A DNA stretch of 64,000 bases, from the NCBI GenBank assembly GCA_973895155.1, contig OZ316894.1:4464001-4528000 (forward strand), written 5' to 3'. The position numbers and the translations under genes are program-made. Positions 46,925 through 59,540 of the stretch are shown here, piece after piece; within the stretch, counting starts at the first letter, position 1, and each line of letters begins with the position of its first letter. The notes beneath the pieces are model-generated. The model was not told the DNA's origin. It saw only the letters and a list, made by a program, of their open reading frames with translations, and searched no databases. The stretch is from Marsupella aquatica. Lineage: Eukaryota; Marchantiophyta.

Positions 46925-48443
46925 GAGATATATACTTAGTGGACCTCCAAATGCAACTTTTTCTCTTAATGGACCAAAAGTTGCACACGCCCTCCCAGTG
47001 GACCCCAACATTTAGATTCTCTCCCAATGGACCCCGGGGCCCACTCCGTACAAGCATGTTCTTCTGAAACACCTTACCACACGATTCAGGTCCACTACGT
47101 ACCCTGTGGACATTGTGGTTGGTCATGTGTAGTAGGCCATCGATAACGTCGCAGTCCACAAGCGTCGTAGCCCTGGCCGCAATCGAGCTCTGCAACATCA
47201 TGATTCCTAGTTTTTGTGAATACAATATGGCTATTGTATTCAAACTACAATAGCCGCAATCTAGAACAATACAACATGGTCAATGTATTCACGTACTCTA
47301 CGCATGCAATGACACGTACGTCGCGATTCTAGGTGGCGTCTACTTTGGATACATAGTGGACATTGTATTCAAAGATCGCACTTAAACAAAGTCAGGACTC
47401 CCCTGCCTTACATACAGGCAGCAAGGCTTGCTATAATGAACAGAACCAAAACCTGTTCAACATAGAACAATATATTTGTGTCTTGCATACAATATGCATG
47501 TTGTATGCACATTTCCCCTGACTTTACGATGAAGACACCCCCCTGTCGAAGCCTTCCCAAAATTAATGGACAAAACTTATCATATTACAACACAAAAATA
47601 TGATTTGTCATGTATACACTTTGCACGTTGTATTCGGATTTTCACACTTAGGAAAAAAATTGTCCCTCCGACTTTACGAAGACGCCCCCCGCCGAAGCTT
47701 GCTCAAATGGACAAAACCTATTGTATTTCAACATAGAAATATGATTTGTCATGTATACACTTTGCACGCTGTATTTAGATTTCACACTTAGAAAAAAACT
47801 TTGTCCCTCTGACTTTACGAAGACGCCCCCCTCCGAAGCCTGCCCAAATGGACAAAACCTATTGTATTACAACACACATATATGATTTTTCATGTATACA
47901 CTTTGCACGTTGCATTTGGATTTCACAATTAGAATTCTATTTTGTCCCTCGGACTTTACGTACGAAGACGCCCCCCACCAAAGCCTGCCCAAATAATCAA
48001 AACCTTTTGTATTACAACACACAGATATGATTTGTCATGTATACACTTCAAAAGTTGTATTCAGATTTCACACTTAGAAAAAAAATTTGTCCCTCAACTT
48101 TACAAAACGCCCTCCCCCCCCTTCCGCCCCCCCCCGGCCAAAGTGACGGTTCATGTTTGTATGCATTGTGGTCAATGTATACATTGTGGGATACATTGAT
48201 TCACTCGGAACTGCAATCGTAGTCGACTGCGTTCGGCGATGCGGTCGGACACTGAAGAACATTAGAACATGCTGCGTTTTACGGTGACAATCTCGCGCTA
48301 TAAGAACTGCACAATGTGTTAGAAGAACATCTCACACGAAATGGCACCTCTGGTGGGCCCGGAGGTCCATTGGGAGGGCGTGTGCAACTTTTGGTCCATT
48401 AAGAGAAAAAGTTGCATTTGGAGGTCCACTAAGTATATCTCTC
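46925..48443. mobile_element. Mutator-like non-autonomous element with long TIRs
   Basis: The ends are inverted repeats of at least 85 bp. Both read GAGA(TA/GA)TATACTTAGTGG from the outside, then GACCTCCAAATGCAACTTTT and GTTGCACACGCCCTCCCA; similarity continues inward in broken form to about 150 bp. The 10-bp sequence CCATAAAGTA flanks the element at 46915-46924 and 48444-48453. Long TIRs with a 9-10 bp duplication are typical of Mutator-like elements. No transposase is inside. The interior is mostly a 142-bp tandem array. Confidence 0.75.
47440..48110. repeat. ~142-bp tandem repeat, four to five copies
   Basis: Each unit holds GACTTTACGAAGACGCCCCC, AATGGACAAAACCTATTGTA, and GATTTGTCATGTATACACTT + TGCACGTTGTAT. 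Equivalent points lie near 47517, 47668, 47809, 47951 and 48092. The array is internal to the Mutator-like element. Confidence 0.75.
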
Positions 48444-48453
48444 CCATAAAGTA

Positions 48454-49290
48454 CTTATTATTGTGCATTGTCATTCCTGGCAATCCCCTTTATTTATTGC
48501 TTGGAAAACGTGTCACTCTTTACTTCACACCAAATATAATATAATTTTGGTTCATTTCTTCTCTTATCAGATTCTTTGATTTTTGTGCCCTTCAAATTCA
48601 AATGACGACCACTATAAAAAGGCGCAATAAAAAAGCGCAACTGTTTATTATAGAAGTTAATGTTCAAATTTAAAACTAGGGTGACATTTTAGTTCTAGCC
48701 ATCCAGTACAATTCAAGTCTTTTATGGAAAATCAAACATTACAACACTTCAACATCTGGGGCCAGGGACCAGCCAATTAACCAGGGTAGAATGTTCCTTG
48801 CTTGTTGATATTGCATGACACTTCATAATTGGTGGCTGCCTCAACCAAGACAGTGAGGTCGTGGTAGTGGTACCTAAGATTTGAATGTGAAAAATAAAAG
48901 TGAAATCTGAAAAGTTTAACTTATGTTTGAGAGTACTAGGGTAAACAGAAATAAAACTATCATTCTTTCCAAATATAGAGAAAAATACCAACCTAGAGTT
49001 TTTCTGGTTTTGATCAGGTTCAACACATGACTAAATATAATGAATTTGGTATTAAAAACTATTTTGGAGGAACTTCAAATTAGTGATTTCTTGCTACAGA
49101 GTCAGTTTTTTCCCAATCTTCCGAGCTACATTTATCTATTTCATTTTATCTTCTTGATACACATGCCTGCCGAGCCTGCTTCAACTCGACCGAGCTTCCC
49201 AGAGCCGGAGAATCGGATAGCCGCCGCCAAGTAAAACATTTATATATCACAGAGCTAAAGCTAAGGGGAAAATTCTTTCACCAAAAGCTT
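48454..49290. other. intergenic, no gene seen
   Basis: AT-rich spacer. Similarity to the HNL-A 3' flank begins at about 49290 (TCGTTCATGGA...CTAAAATCAT), marking the left edge of the HNL duplication. Confidence 0.45.
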
Positions 49291-49383
49291 TTCGTTCATG
49301 GATCGTGACTCTCTAAAATCATAGGTCATGAGGTCGTTGTTGGTTTCCCTCGAAATCCTCTTCATTTTGATCATGTTCTCTAT

Positions 49384-52300
49384 CTAGGCACACAATGTAC
49401 TTATGATCTGCACTACTTTTTGCATAATTCTTGCAAATGAGCTAACATTGTCTGCAGAGTCCGTGTCCGTTTCCTCACACTCCTCTTCATTTCCATCACG
49501 TTCATTATGTAGATACGTGACTACAATACAATTAGAAAGAGTCCTTGAATTCCCCTCCCAAATCAGAAAAAGCAATTGTTCTCCAGTACTGAAGGGATGA
49601 CATCCAGAGCTCGCACAGGCTCCACAAGCACGAACACACATTTCTGGGAACAGCTCTGTGGCCAACTTGCTCCCCAGCACATACCTGATTTCTCCTCCTG
49701 TTCCTGTATGAAACGCTATCGTCCTTGCCTCCTCCCATTCCTCCCACTTCACAAGGTAATTTATCCACCTTGCATAGTGTTTCCCGCAACACTCCAAGAA
49801 GCATTCTACTATGCTCCATGAATCCGTTGATACGGAACGAAGTTTGAGAGACTCCAGTGGTGTGGATGTCTGGCCTTCAGACGTGCAGCACCCTCCCTCC
49901 ACTGACGACACCTCGCCCACCGGGTGCGGCATTAGTTGCAGGCTCCCACACCCATATATAGAGAGATGACTCAAGGAAGGTGCCAAGGCACTCCAAGATT
50001 CTGGCAACCGAGCCAACTGAGCAAGGCCATCTAGAGCTAAATGCCGGAGCTTGCATAGCTTGCCCAAGCACTCGGGTAGCTTTCGAAGTCTCTTCCACCC
50101 CCTTATGCAGAGTGTTTCTAGACTTGTCAAGTTCCCCAAGTCAGAAGGGATCACCTCTGGGAGATCAAATTGTACCAATTGCAAAGTATTGAGCGATGAC
50201 AAGTCCTGCAATGCACTGAACAGAGTCGGAAGAGAAGATTGCGCGTAACCTGTGCCATCCAAGCTAAGGGTAGTGATCGCTTGAAAAGCAGGTGATTGAG
50301 ATGGAAACATATGAACTCCTGATTGTGGTCGCCAGTCTCCCGGATCCAGAGCGCTCTCATCTCCTCGGTCTCCAACCTCTGATTCCAGGAAAAACGCAGA
50401 AGTGTTTGATGAAATCGCTGGCAGGATAACTCTGTCGAGACTTGACAACCTTCCAAAGGACCGTGGAAATCCCCGCCACTTGGTCGAAGTGACATGAAAA
50501 GAACGCAAAGCAACCAGATCTCCGATATTTCTTGGAACGGTCGTTAGATTCGTGTACTGCAAAGACAAACGACGTAGAGAATGAAGCCTACAGATGGAAT
50601 CTGGGAGTTTCTCCATAGGAGTGACGTCCAGGTTCAGGCTAACTAAATTTTGGAGTTGACCTATGCTTTCCGGCAACGAGCACAACTGCGTTGCGCTAAG
50701 ATCGAGGACTTCCAAACTTTTGAGATCACTGAATGACTCTGGCAGGGTAGTCACTTCCGTGCCCTGAAGCTCAAGCTTCCGTAACATCTCAAGGTGACAT
50801 ACCCCTCGAGGAACTTGCTTCAGCAGAGTGTCGCCAAGTTGCAAGGACGTGAGTCTCTTCAACTTCCCAAGGTCCCTTGGTAGCCTACTCAAGCCTGTCC
50901 TGTTCAACCCCAAGTACTCCAGATGGTTGGATAGTCCGAACGGCAGCTCCGTTAACAATTTGCAACCTTCAAGCTCTAACCAAGTGAGCTTTCGTGCTTG
51001 CACAACATCAGGCGGGAGGGACCTCATCGATTTACAACATATAAACTCCAGAGCTACTAGATTCTCCAAATGGGTGAAATCCACAGGGCAAGCAACAAAC
51101 AGGCCATTTTTCCACCGCAAATAGACCAAAGATCTCGGCAATTCCAGCCTCCTCCCTTGCGTACTCACGTCTTCGAGGATCAAGTATTCAAGATGAATAT
51201 AATTCTGGAAGGTGGTCCGTCGAAGCGTAACGAATTCATTCTCCAAGGGATGAAGCAAAAGAGCCGAAGTTTCCACAATCCCCTGCACAAGCCATGCGGC
51301 TCAAACTTCAGCGATTATACCATGAAGCATCGTCTCGAGCAGAGTAAGGTCTACTAGAATTACCAAGTTTGTCAAATCTCCAAGAGAGTGGAGTTTAAGA
51401 CTTTTACACAAATACATTGTCACAAACGGGCCTATTTGGTTAGCAGAGTCCAATTACCTCATGATTAGTTACCAACTGCCTCGCAGTAGATGACTCAGAT
51501 ATCCTTAGCCATTTGTCAATGCCAAGGCCCGCCGGACATGCAATGCTCTTCCCAAGATCTCTCAGGTGTTGGTGCATCTGAATATTACCCTTGTCCTGGT
51601 AGGCAAAAAATTGCTCCTCCAGATTCTGCAATGCTAAGTGAGACGTTCTTCGGCACCCCTTCCAGATGCATTTCAACAAGGAACATGGAAACCCATGAAA
51701 AATTGTGGCAATGTCCAGAAACATCTGTCTCTCAGAAGCTTGGAGACCTTCGTAGCAAAGCCTCAACTTGGCCCAGAGTTTCTCATCACGACCAGCATTA
51801 ATTTCTTCAGCTTCGTCTAGCCTGGTCACTAGATCGTCCCAGAGTTGCCTGTCACAAAAGTCCCGCTTACTAATGCAAGCCCCCAAGATCTTGAGAAAAA
51901 GAGGGTAATTGCCACACTTCAATATGGCTTGCTGGATATACTCCTTCAAATCCTCAGGTCCATCTCTATCCCCAAAAGCATAATGACAAAACAAATCTTT
52001 TGATTCATCAGCACTCAAGAACGGCACCTTGAAAGTATTCTGTGGGCTCCTCAGCCAGGGAGTTGTCGTTGCTATACTGGAGGGATTTGTTGTCGTCACA
52101 ATTATTTTACTAGACTTCTTTTGTAGCCAGGTTGAAAGGCACAAAGCATCTAGCTGGTCCTGTGAGTCCACATTGTCTAGGACCATCAGAACCTTTGTAT
52201 TGCAAAAACGATGAATCATGTGCGACCTATTTATTGTGGACCCTCTGTCGGCTTCTCCTAGTTCTTCTCGAATCTTTTTCCATATATATTGTCCTGGGCT

Positions 52301-53521
52301 TGCAGTTGCTTCAATACTGTCCAGCGATACAAAGCAACTAACTTCGTAGTTGTGCCGTATCTTGTGGAAGACGTGTTGGGCTAACGCTGTTTTCCCAGAA
52401 CCACTTAAACCAGCTATGAAGATTGTTCTTGTCTCTCCTCGGGCCAACATCCTTTGCACATCTTCCGCACGACCTTCTCTGTCAACATAATACTGTAATT
52501 GAGCATTGACGTCATCCCCGGCTCCTCTCTGAAGTAACCCATCGTCTTTTATCTGGACTCTCCAATTTTAGGAGCAATCAATTGAATATTACTCACAGCT
52601 CAACAAGATAGAGAACAAAATTCCTTTGATCAAAGGAAAACATTTAGTCCATGGCTGGTTCAGAAGGGCTCACAACCACAGTAACCTTATGTTCTGAGAA
52701 CAATTCGTCTGCTGTTTGCCACAACCATGCATGTGCTACACGTTGAGATAATCTTACCTTTCTCAAAAACTCACAGAGACGTCGGAATACACTGTCATTT
52801 CTCCCCTTTGGTTTGCAGATCTCATAATGATCTCCTGGAGCAGAATAGTATCCATCCATGTATGCCCTTGTGGAGGCTTCACAACCCACATGGATATACT
52901 TTCCTATGCATTGCTGCGCGAGAAAACACATCATGACAATGGACTATAAGCAGACACTAAAAACGTGTATCTGAGTGCAATTTTGGCACATCCAGAGGGT
53001 AAGAGCTGGGGGATCCCGATGTCCTCTCGAGGATAATAAGCATAACACTAAGTACAAATCATATCAGCACCTCAAAATCCACAACCATGACCATGACCGC
53101 ACAGTACTGTCTGATGAAGATATCCTTACATCAAATATAGCAGACAATATATAAATCACCGCTCAAAATATGACGACAAACAGTAATTGGAGCAACCGAT
53201 AAAACGGTAAATAGATAGAGCTTACCACATATGTTTCTCTTGATTCACCTATTCCATAAGTTGACCATTTCTTCTCCGACTTTAATTCAATGAACGACTC
53301 ATTTCTTCTTGTGCTAGACGCCTTGAGACTCTCTATCTCTTCTGACAGTGCACCGACACCTTTAAAACAATCGTGTAACATGTCGCCAAGCACTGACCCA
53401 GTGTGGGGAGTCCCGTAGAAGAACATTCCTTTCAGATTTGAAAACAAAGCTTCAGCACGGTGTGCTCTAGGCTTTCCTGTTTTTCTACGACAAGCGTTCT
53501 CCGCAAGCAAACAAATTTCTC
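49384..53521 (-). pseudogene. HNL-B, tandem copy with truncated hydrolase domain
   Basis: The exons parallel HNL-A: 53521-53226 (partial), 52913-52758, 52552-51458 (NB-ARC, same length as HNL-A), and 51282-49384 (LRR, slightly longer, with a different C-terminus ending IISTLCA). Protein identity to HNL-A looks very high throughout. P-loop GLSGSGKT, kinase-2 VLMVLDNVD and MHQ are kept and the NB-ARC and LRR frames are open. At 53521 the match stops inside the hydrolase exon: HNL-A sequence from about 39045 to 39850 is missing. The start exon, the HG oxyanion region and the GHCLGG elbow are therefore gone. Without a known start it is scored as a pseudogene. If transcribed from a new promoter it could make an NB-LRR with a hydrolase stub. 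Confidence 0.75.
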
Positions 53522-55273
53522 AAGCGGAATTCATAAGCCTTCGATGTTGATTTTGCCCTCTGCTATTGACAATAGAACCTGCAGATAGTACTTGCTCGAT
53601 GGAATCGCTCTGTTTATGTGGAACACTACCTGGAACGACCATATTAAAATGATTACGAGCGTATCAAAGTAGGAACTAGCCTCTGGGATCCAGGAACTCT
53701 CGTCTTCGATTGGGAGAAGGTCGGCGATCCGGGAATGCGATACTGGTCCGCGTATCCCTACTCAGCGTGAGTGGTGATGAGATTTGAGAGAGGAAACGTT
53801 GGCGGTTGGGCAAACTCAAGTTTTGCCGAGGAGCCTGCAACATGCTTACCTCCGGGCAAGGATGTTGTTTCCGGGTTCCCTCAAATCTAGAAGTTGAAGA
53901 TACTCTACAAGAGAATGTTCTCCTTTCTACTGATTCAACTTGAAATCTGGGAATAAGTGAAACACAAATAACTCTCGATCTGCCGTAGGCCTTGGAATCT
54001 GTCACTTGCTTCGTCATTGCTGACTTCAATACAATGTGCCGATGCGATTCTATTTCAACCTAGTCTTTGTGTCGGACTGTAGCAATGGAATATAGCGATG
54101 TCGAAACCGAACTTTAAAGTCAGAGAACTCTGCGTCAGGCTATGCCTGCTAGAACTACAAAGGAATGTCCACGAAAGGAAGGCTCAATCTTGCAATTGAA
54201 TCGATCTGGTCAAGATGCTCACCCCTAGATCAGTGGTAGTGCCGAGCAGAGGTTTAAATGAGACACGACACGAAGCTCAATTTCCCGATGGAGTGTTTCC
54301 TTAGGAAAACATTTCCTTTTTCTCATAGTGAGGAGCAGGTCAAAGTTTGTGCTATAACTCCGGCAGAACGGCACCCTCCTGCTGCTCCGGAGCAACATGG
54401 CAACAAGGTAACTCTCTTCTGAGTACGTGAGGACAGACTCGAAGGGGCTTATGGCGCACCGGGTCACATTGTCCTTGGAAGCTTCCCGGTGCGTGCTGCC
54501 ACACGTACCGTGAGCCTCTGTGTGCCCCACCGCCAAGGACTCACGTCTTCCCTCCTGTCAGTGGGTCATTTTAATATCCAATTTGGTGGACCAATTCAAT
54601 GCGTTCGAACGCGTTGAGACTTTTTTTAAGATTTGTTCATTGAGAAAAGATGTAATCTTGCTGTTGTGCTGACTCGGGTGCTGACTTTTCGTAAGAACAT
54701 GCGACAGACAAAGTCCATCCCGAGGGTGTGAAGAACTGATGAGTACTGCAGAAGAGTAAAGATGCTGCTCCGGATTTTAATTCTTCCATGAGTACAATTT
54801 AGTAGCAACATATGCGGATGATGACCGTTATCATCCACTTTGTCACTAGAGACAGTTGAGACGATTCCTTTCCAACCAAAAAGTCTCAATCTCATACTTT
54901 GAGCTAGATTTGTATCTGCAGACTTGACAGGCTCTTCGCATGCTGATCTAAATCTTCAAAGTGTAAGCAAGGGTAATTGCACAAAATAAATCAAATCAGG
55001 TAACTCCTTTACTGAACGAGCAGAGCATCCCCGTGCATGATCTGGTAGCAAGTTCAACCTTTAATCGATCAAATGATTGTCAGACTTCATGCGATAGACC
55101 AATTCTGTGTTACTAAGCATTAAGAAATATAGAAATTCTAGAAATATCAGATAACATGGGAATTGCATTTGTACCGATTTTACTGGATTTTCTGCTAGTT
55201 GTTTGATTAGCGAGTTCCAATTTCGAATAAACTAAGGACTGAAATTGTAATTTAGCCCGCTCTGCCTGAGTAG
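53522..55273. other. HNL-B 5' flank and spacer
   Basis: 53530-54900 is a diverged copy of the HNL-A upstream region (39850-41250), including AGAGTAAAGATGCTGCTCC and TTCTTCCATGAGTAC blocks. No intact gene is seen. Confidence 0.5.
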
Positions 55274-55860
55274 TCAGGGTGTGAAAGTACTTGAACAAAC
55301 GGCTATCAAGGAGGTCTGCTCCTTAACTATTTGAAGAATGCCATGATGAGGTGTTGTGTAGTAAAATATCCCTCTAATTCTATTCAGAAAATTCTCAAGC
55401 TGAACCATGTCGTTCCTGGACTCACTTCTCAGACTGAGTGTCTCATGTGCGTCCGAGCATAATTGTTTGACTATCAGGCACCCAACAGAGCAACCTTGCA
55501 CCTGACCAACCTTTCCTTGCATCAGATCTGATAGCAGGTTTACCCAATCATATATGTCAAAGGTCTTCAGAGAACCTTTGCTCGGGTCATGGCCGTACCG
55601 AATGAGCCATGAACGTATCTGGAAAGGAACGTTGTGTACTCCCCATAAAACTATGGAATGAAGTTTGTGTTCTGGTGCTAACTTGAATGAAAACTGGAAA
55701 GTCTGCAGAACGGGTTTGAATGGATTGGAGCACTCTCCAGTTTCCATTTCGTTAGGTTGCTCAGTATCACACACGTTCTGTGCTTGATATCTTTGGAGAA
55801 CAACGGAACTGCGAAAAGTGACCGAGAACGAGGTCAAACTTGGGGTCGGACGGATTGGGG
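55274..55860 (-). pseudogene. third, diverged HNL-type alpha/beta hydrolase module
   Basis: The minus-strand frame reads LHSIVLWGVHNVPFQIRSWL, DWVNLLSDLMQG, QVQGCSVGCLIVKQLCSDAH and FLNRIRGIFYYTTPHHG. These align in order with HNL-A LEVVFFHG..., ENLVADL, VLVGHCLGGLVLKEICLLAE and FFSNLKGMFFYGTPHTG. The elbow is G-C-S-V-G, i.e. it has the usual Ser that HNL-A lacks. The frame ends at a stop after the TPHHG block, and no histidine block or NB-ARC follows. No ATG opens the frame near its start. It is probably the remnant of a further HNL gene upstream of HNL-B. The minus frame 56299-55913 (MVAIEKARDV...) might be a former upstream exon, which I cannot support. Confidence 0.55.
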
Positions 55861-57182
55861 ATGCCTATTTCGCTTAGATTTCAGGCATATCAAGCACAGC
55901 ACTCTCAAAGATTCACTTCAATCTTCTTACATATAGCCAGCAAACACCATATTGTCCAAGTCGAATCTTGTTCCCATCTACACCAGTGTGTTCACTTCCA
56001 CTAGCACAACTTCCTGGTGCTTGAAATTTCCGCAGAAACGGATTCAACACTAGGGCATCGCAAAGTTTGCTTCTCCAGACGCTATACAAATAGACAGAAC
56101 CAATTCGGCAAAGTTTGACAATGGCCCACACTAAACAGGGGGGATTATGCTGTCTAGAGAAAGTACCTGAATCCTCATTGACTCCTGAGTGCCGAGAATT
56201 GTTTCGACGACCTCGTACTACGAACCGAAACAAAGCACTGCTGACCAGAAAACAGGAGACAACAACTGGGACATCGCGTGCTTTCTCTATGGCCACCACG
56301 GTCCAAACTACCAGAGTAGGTCCATCGCTAGCTTAAGGGGGAGGAGGAACTCTTGTAAGATGCTTGCCTTTACGATCTAGTGCTTTCTGTCTAAACCTTG
56401 CCAATGACCCTAGAATTTAAGTATCAACGGTTCGATTGAATCCTCCATATGACGGCTGCTCAGAGGAACCAACTACCTTCAAAATTAAATGGTGGACGCT
56501 TCAAAATGACATCATCCACCGTTCTCTATTCTTTCGTTCCGATCTCATATAGTGCGCAAGTCATAGCTTAGCGGTGCGGCAAACAAAGGCCCTCGTAGGA
56601 TTCGCACCAGAATAGGTCATCAGGCACCGCTACTCTTATGACGAATTGCACGATGAGCGCCATGTCATCATTGACATGTTTCGTGTGTCTTGAGGATTGA
56701 TCAGGAAACTGAAATAACAGTCCAATTGTTGAAATTCCAACTGCCCTTGAAACTTTAATGGTAATCAATCATCTCTTTCATGTAGTTCGTTAAATTTACT
56801 GTGGTGCTTTCACAACTGTATGACATAATTCATTGTTCATCCGTGTAGCAAACAAAGGTATTCCTAGTGCATCGCTACTCTATCAAAATTGCATGATTTA
56901 GAGCGATGTGTCATTTGAAAGATTGACAAGTTCAGCTCCTTCGTGTGTCATGATCTCTCTCACTAAACCGAACAACAGTCCAACTGTTGAACTCTAAAAC
57001 GCTTGCTAGCTAAGAATACACCTATCTGTTGAACTCTAAAACGCTTGCTAGCTAAGAAATCACGGATCTGGAAACCTTTGACAACCATTAACTCGTCCCG
57101 ACTGACGCACCGAAATGTTCAATACACCAGTAACATTTCGTGAAGGGGGCACGTATCTACTGTTCACCGCCTACCGTGAATT
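55861..57182. other. intergenic with local duplications
   Basis: 56570-56760 and 56845-57000 are imperfect duplicates (GCAAACAAAGG..., GAATTGCACGATGAGCG / AATTGCATGATTTAGAGCG, ACAGTCCAA.TGTTGAA). A 33-bp unit starting CTGTTGAACTCTAAAACGCT is repeated at 56984 and 57026. No gene is seen. Confidence 0.5.
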
Positions 57183-58320
57183 CCAGTCAACCTCCTGAAG
57201 ATGGAAGCATTACCAGGAAGCCATTTGAATAACGTTGGCGCAACCAAAGTCCCATAAGGGCCAAGGTGACCTGGAGTGGAGCATCATGGTCGGTTTCAAG
57301 AGGTTAATCATAATACCGCTTAGCCAAGTTGAGATCCATAGGCAGGCTAAAGCCATGGTCATGCATTTAACCAAGGTTGAACATTGCTTGCGAATTCAGT
57401 CGCACTCGTGCCCTGTGATAAGCTTCTGCGGCGCGCTCTAAATCTTTCTCTGTTCCCTGTGCATAGAAGTTACCATCTGTGTCAGCTTCTTACGACACAG
57501 ACGAGGATAGCGTATTTCGTAAAATCGACTTATAGAACAACTGAATTGTTTGGACTCTTACGGAGCCTGGACTAATTGACCTTAATGCACCAACAGAATG
57601 GGAGGACGCGGAAGATCATGCGGCTTTTTGCGAGATGACAAATTGACAAGAACGTCAGAATTTCCAGCACCATAATAGTTTGATAGGTTTGGTGTAAGCC
57701 ATACCCTCCCATATAGTAAGCATCTCCCATCTGAGGCATGACGCCAATGATCATGTGCGCGCTCGTGACGTTCTTTATCAGTGCAGACGCCTGAGTTTCC
57801 AATGCTTATATCCTCACTGTAATATTTGTCAAGAATCCATGCCGCGTTGCTCTGTGAAACTTCGTATCCGAGTTCTGCTTCCCTTCAACTCTACTAATGT
57901 AGGCCCCACACCAATAACGATCCCCATAGTCCTCTCTCAGCCACCATCTTGAACAGCTTCACAGCCTATATTCGAACGAGAGAGTCAGAATACAAATCGA
58001 AATGCTTTCGAGCTTCTTCCACATCTCTTTTCAATCCCGCGCCTTTCAAATAGAGAACTCCTAAATTGTAATGACCATTGGGGTAAATAATTAGCATCTG
58101 CCGCTTTTGTAAATAATTCTCTTGCCTGTGTAATGACAAGGAACCAAATCATCATCATCCACTGCCCGGAACTTCTTGAATGCTTTGCTCTCTTCTGATC
58201 TATCACTCAGTCGCACTGGCTCGAGTATGGGACCATCCTTAGAACTCATAACTCTTGCCATTGGAGTAGCAAGCTCAGCATACAGTTTGACATCCTTGTC
58301 GTTTAAGTGCAAACACGACT
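57183..58320 (-). pseudogene. eroded HRD3 copy
   Basis: The copy follows the HRD3 locus from 12811 rightwards. An exon-5 copy (about 57455-57213) has in-frame stops after FNLG and YYD. A shortened exon-4 copy follows (about 57970-57700). An exon-3 start (about 58125-58000) keeps [12 protein letters not shown] but is fused to exon-4 flank. The first third of exon 2 (about 58312-58150, [13 protein letters not shown]...EPVRLSDRSEESK) is fused to the intron before exon 3. Exon 1 (signal peptide) and exon 6 (membrane anchor) are gone. Several internal deletions and stops make it clearly non-functional. Confidence 0.85.
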
Positions 58321-59540
58321 ATACAATGTTCATGTGTTTCACAACGACCTAGCTAATCCGGCTGACATATTGAACGATTGCTGAATCCAAATAACGTACA
58401 GTGTAATTCTCACATGAGGCTATCGTATTCACTTTGTCACACTTGATTGCCAGAAGATATCATTCAATTCAAAATCCACCTCAAACACCTAACTTATTCG
58501 GAGCAGTGTTGGCTCCTGTCGTGAACGCAATTTTAAAATAACATTAGAGAGCACGTTTCCGGATCATAATCCTGCAAGGTAGCAGAAGGTTAACGTCATC
58601 AACTTCTCAGGAACATGGGCAAGCGGGATGACCATTCCGACTCCTCATTTCTGACCCGTTTGGAAGCATCTAATCGAAAATCAATCAATCCTCTTTCCCC
58701 TGTTAAGGTGGATTCTTTCTCACCGATCCCGAATGATCGAGCCCAATTCCATAACTCCGCTCTTCCACAGAACACAATAGCGGAGGCACATTTCTGCTCT
58801 CGGGCAAGAACACTCAAAGAAGTCCACAATTTCGGCCGCTTCGGCAGCACCAAACACTCGAGAGACTATTCCCACGAATTCTTCCGACGAATAAACCGTA
58901 CTCCATCGATTCTTCCGTTTCTTTCGATGGATAAACGGAATCCAATCGACGCTTCCACAGAATAGAATGGCGGAGGGAAAAAGTCCGCTGCTCAAAACAA
59001 CACCAGAAGTCTAGGATCTGATCGCACACCTGAATCTGCTGACATTGGAGTTGAGATGAACAGAGAAGAGGGCAAACAAGACGTCACCGATAAGGTTCCA
59101 CAATCATGGAGTAAAGCCTGGATGGACCACCATGTGGAGCAAATGACCTCGATGGACCACTGCAACATGGATGTGCTATCCAGAATTGCTACCATAGACC
59201 ACTTCAATATGGCCTAGTTGGGTGGGCTAAGAGGGTGTTTCAAAGTTCCAAGGTTAACTACAGTAGTGAGTTATGGGTTAGAGACACAATCCTATGGATT
59301 TCTAAATCAGAGTTCCCTAACATTCTCTTCTTAATAGACATCTATAAGATGCCCACTCTTTGAATGTTAATAAAAAGGAATCATCATTTTCATATACATA
59401 ATATCTCATTTTTCTTTCCATTCACATAAAACTTGGTGTGCCCTAGAGTCACAATCTAGATGTTTCACTCTGGAAACCTAGACCCCAACTCTAGTTTCTC
59501 ATCACTATTAGTTGAACAGATGCCATAGGGCTGGGCACAC
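58321..59540. repeat. duplicated HRD3 intron-1 end and 5' flank
   Basis: 58321-58465 matches HRD3 intron 1 (15240-15380). At about 58470 it jumps to sequence matching 16150 onward, so exon 1 was deleted between them. Matches continue in order to about 59540 (compare 18095-18240). Plus- and minus-strand frames here are shadows of non-coding sequence. Confidence 0.7.

Noticed and set aside
47440-48110. Regular repeats resembling a CRISPR-like array
   Set aside because: Units are ~142 bp direct tandem repeats with no distinct repeat/spacer pattern, inside a Mutator-like element of a plant genome.
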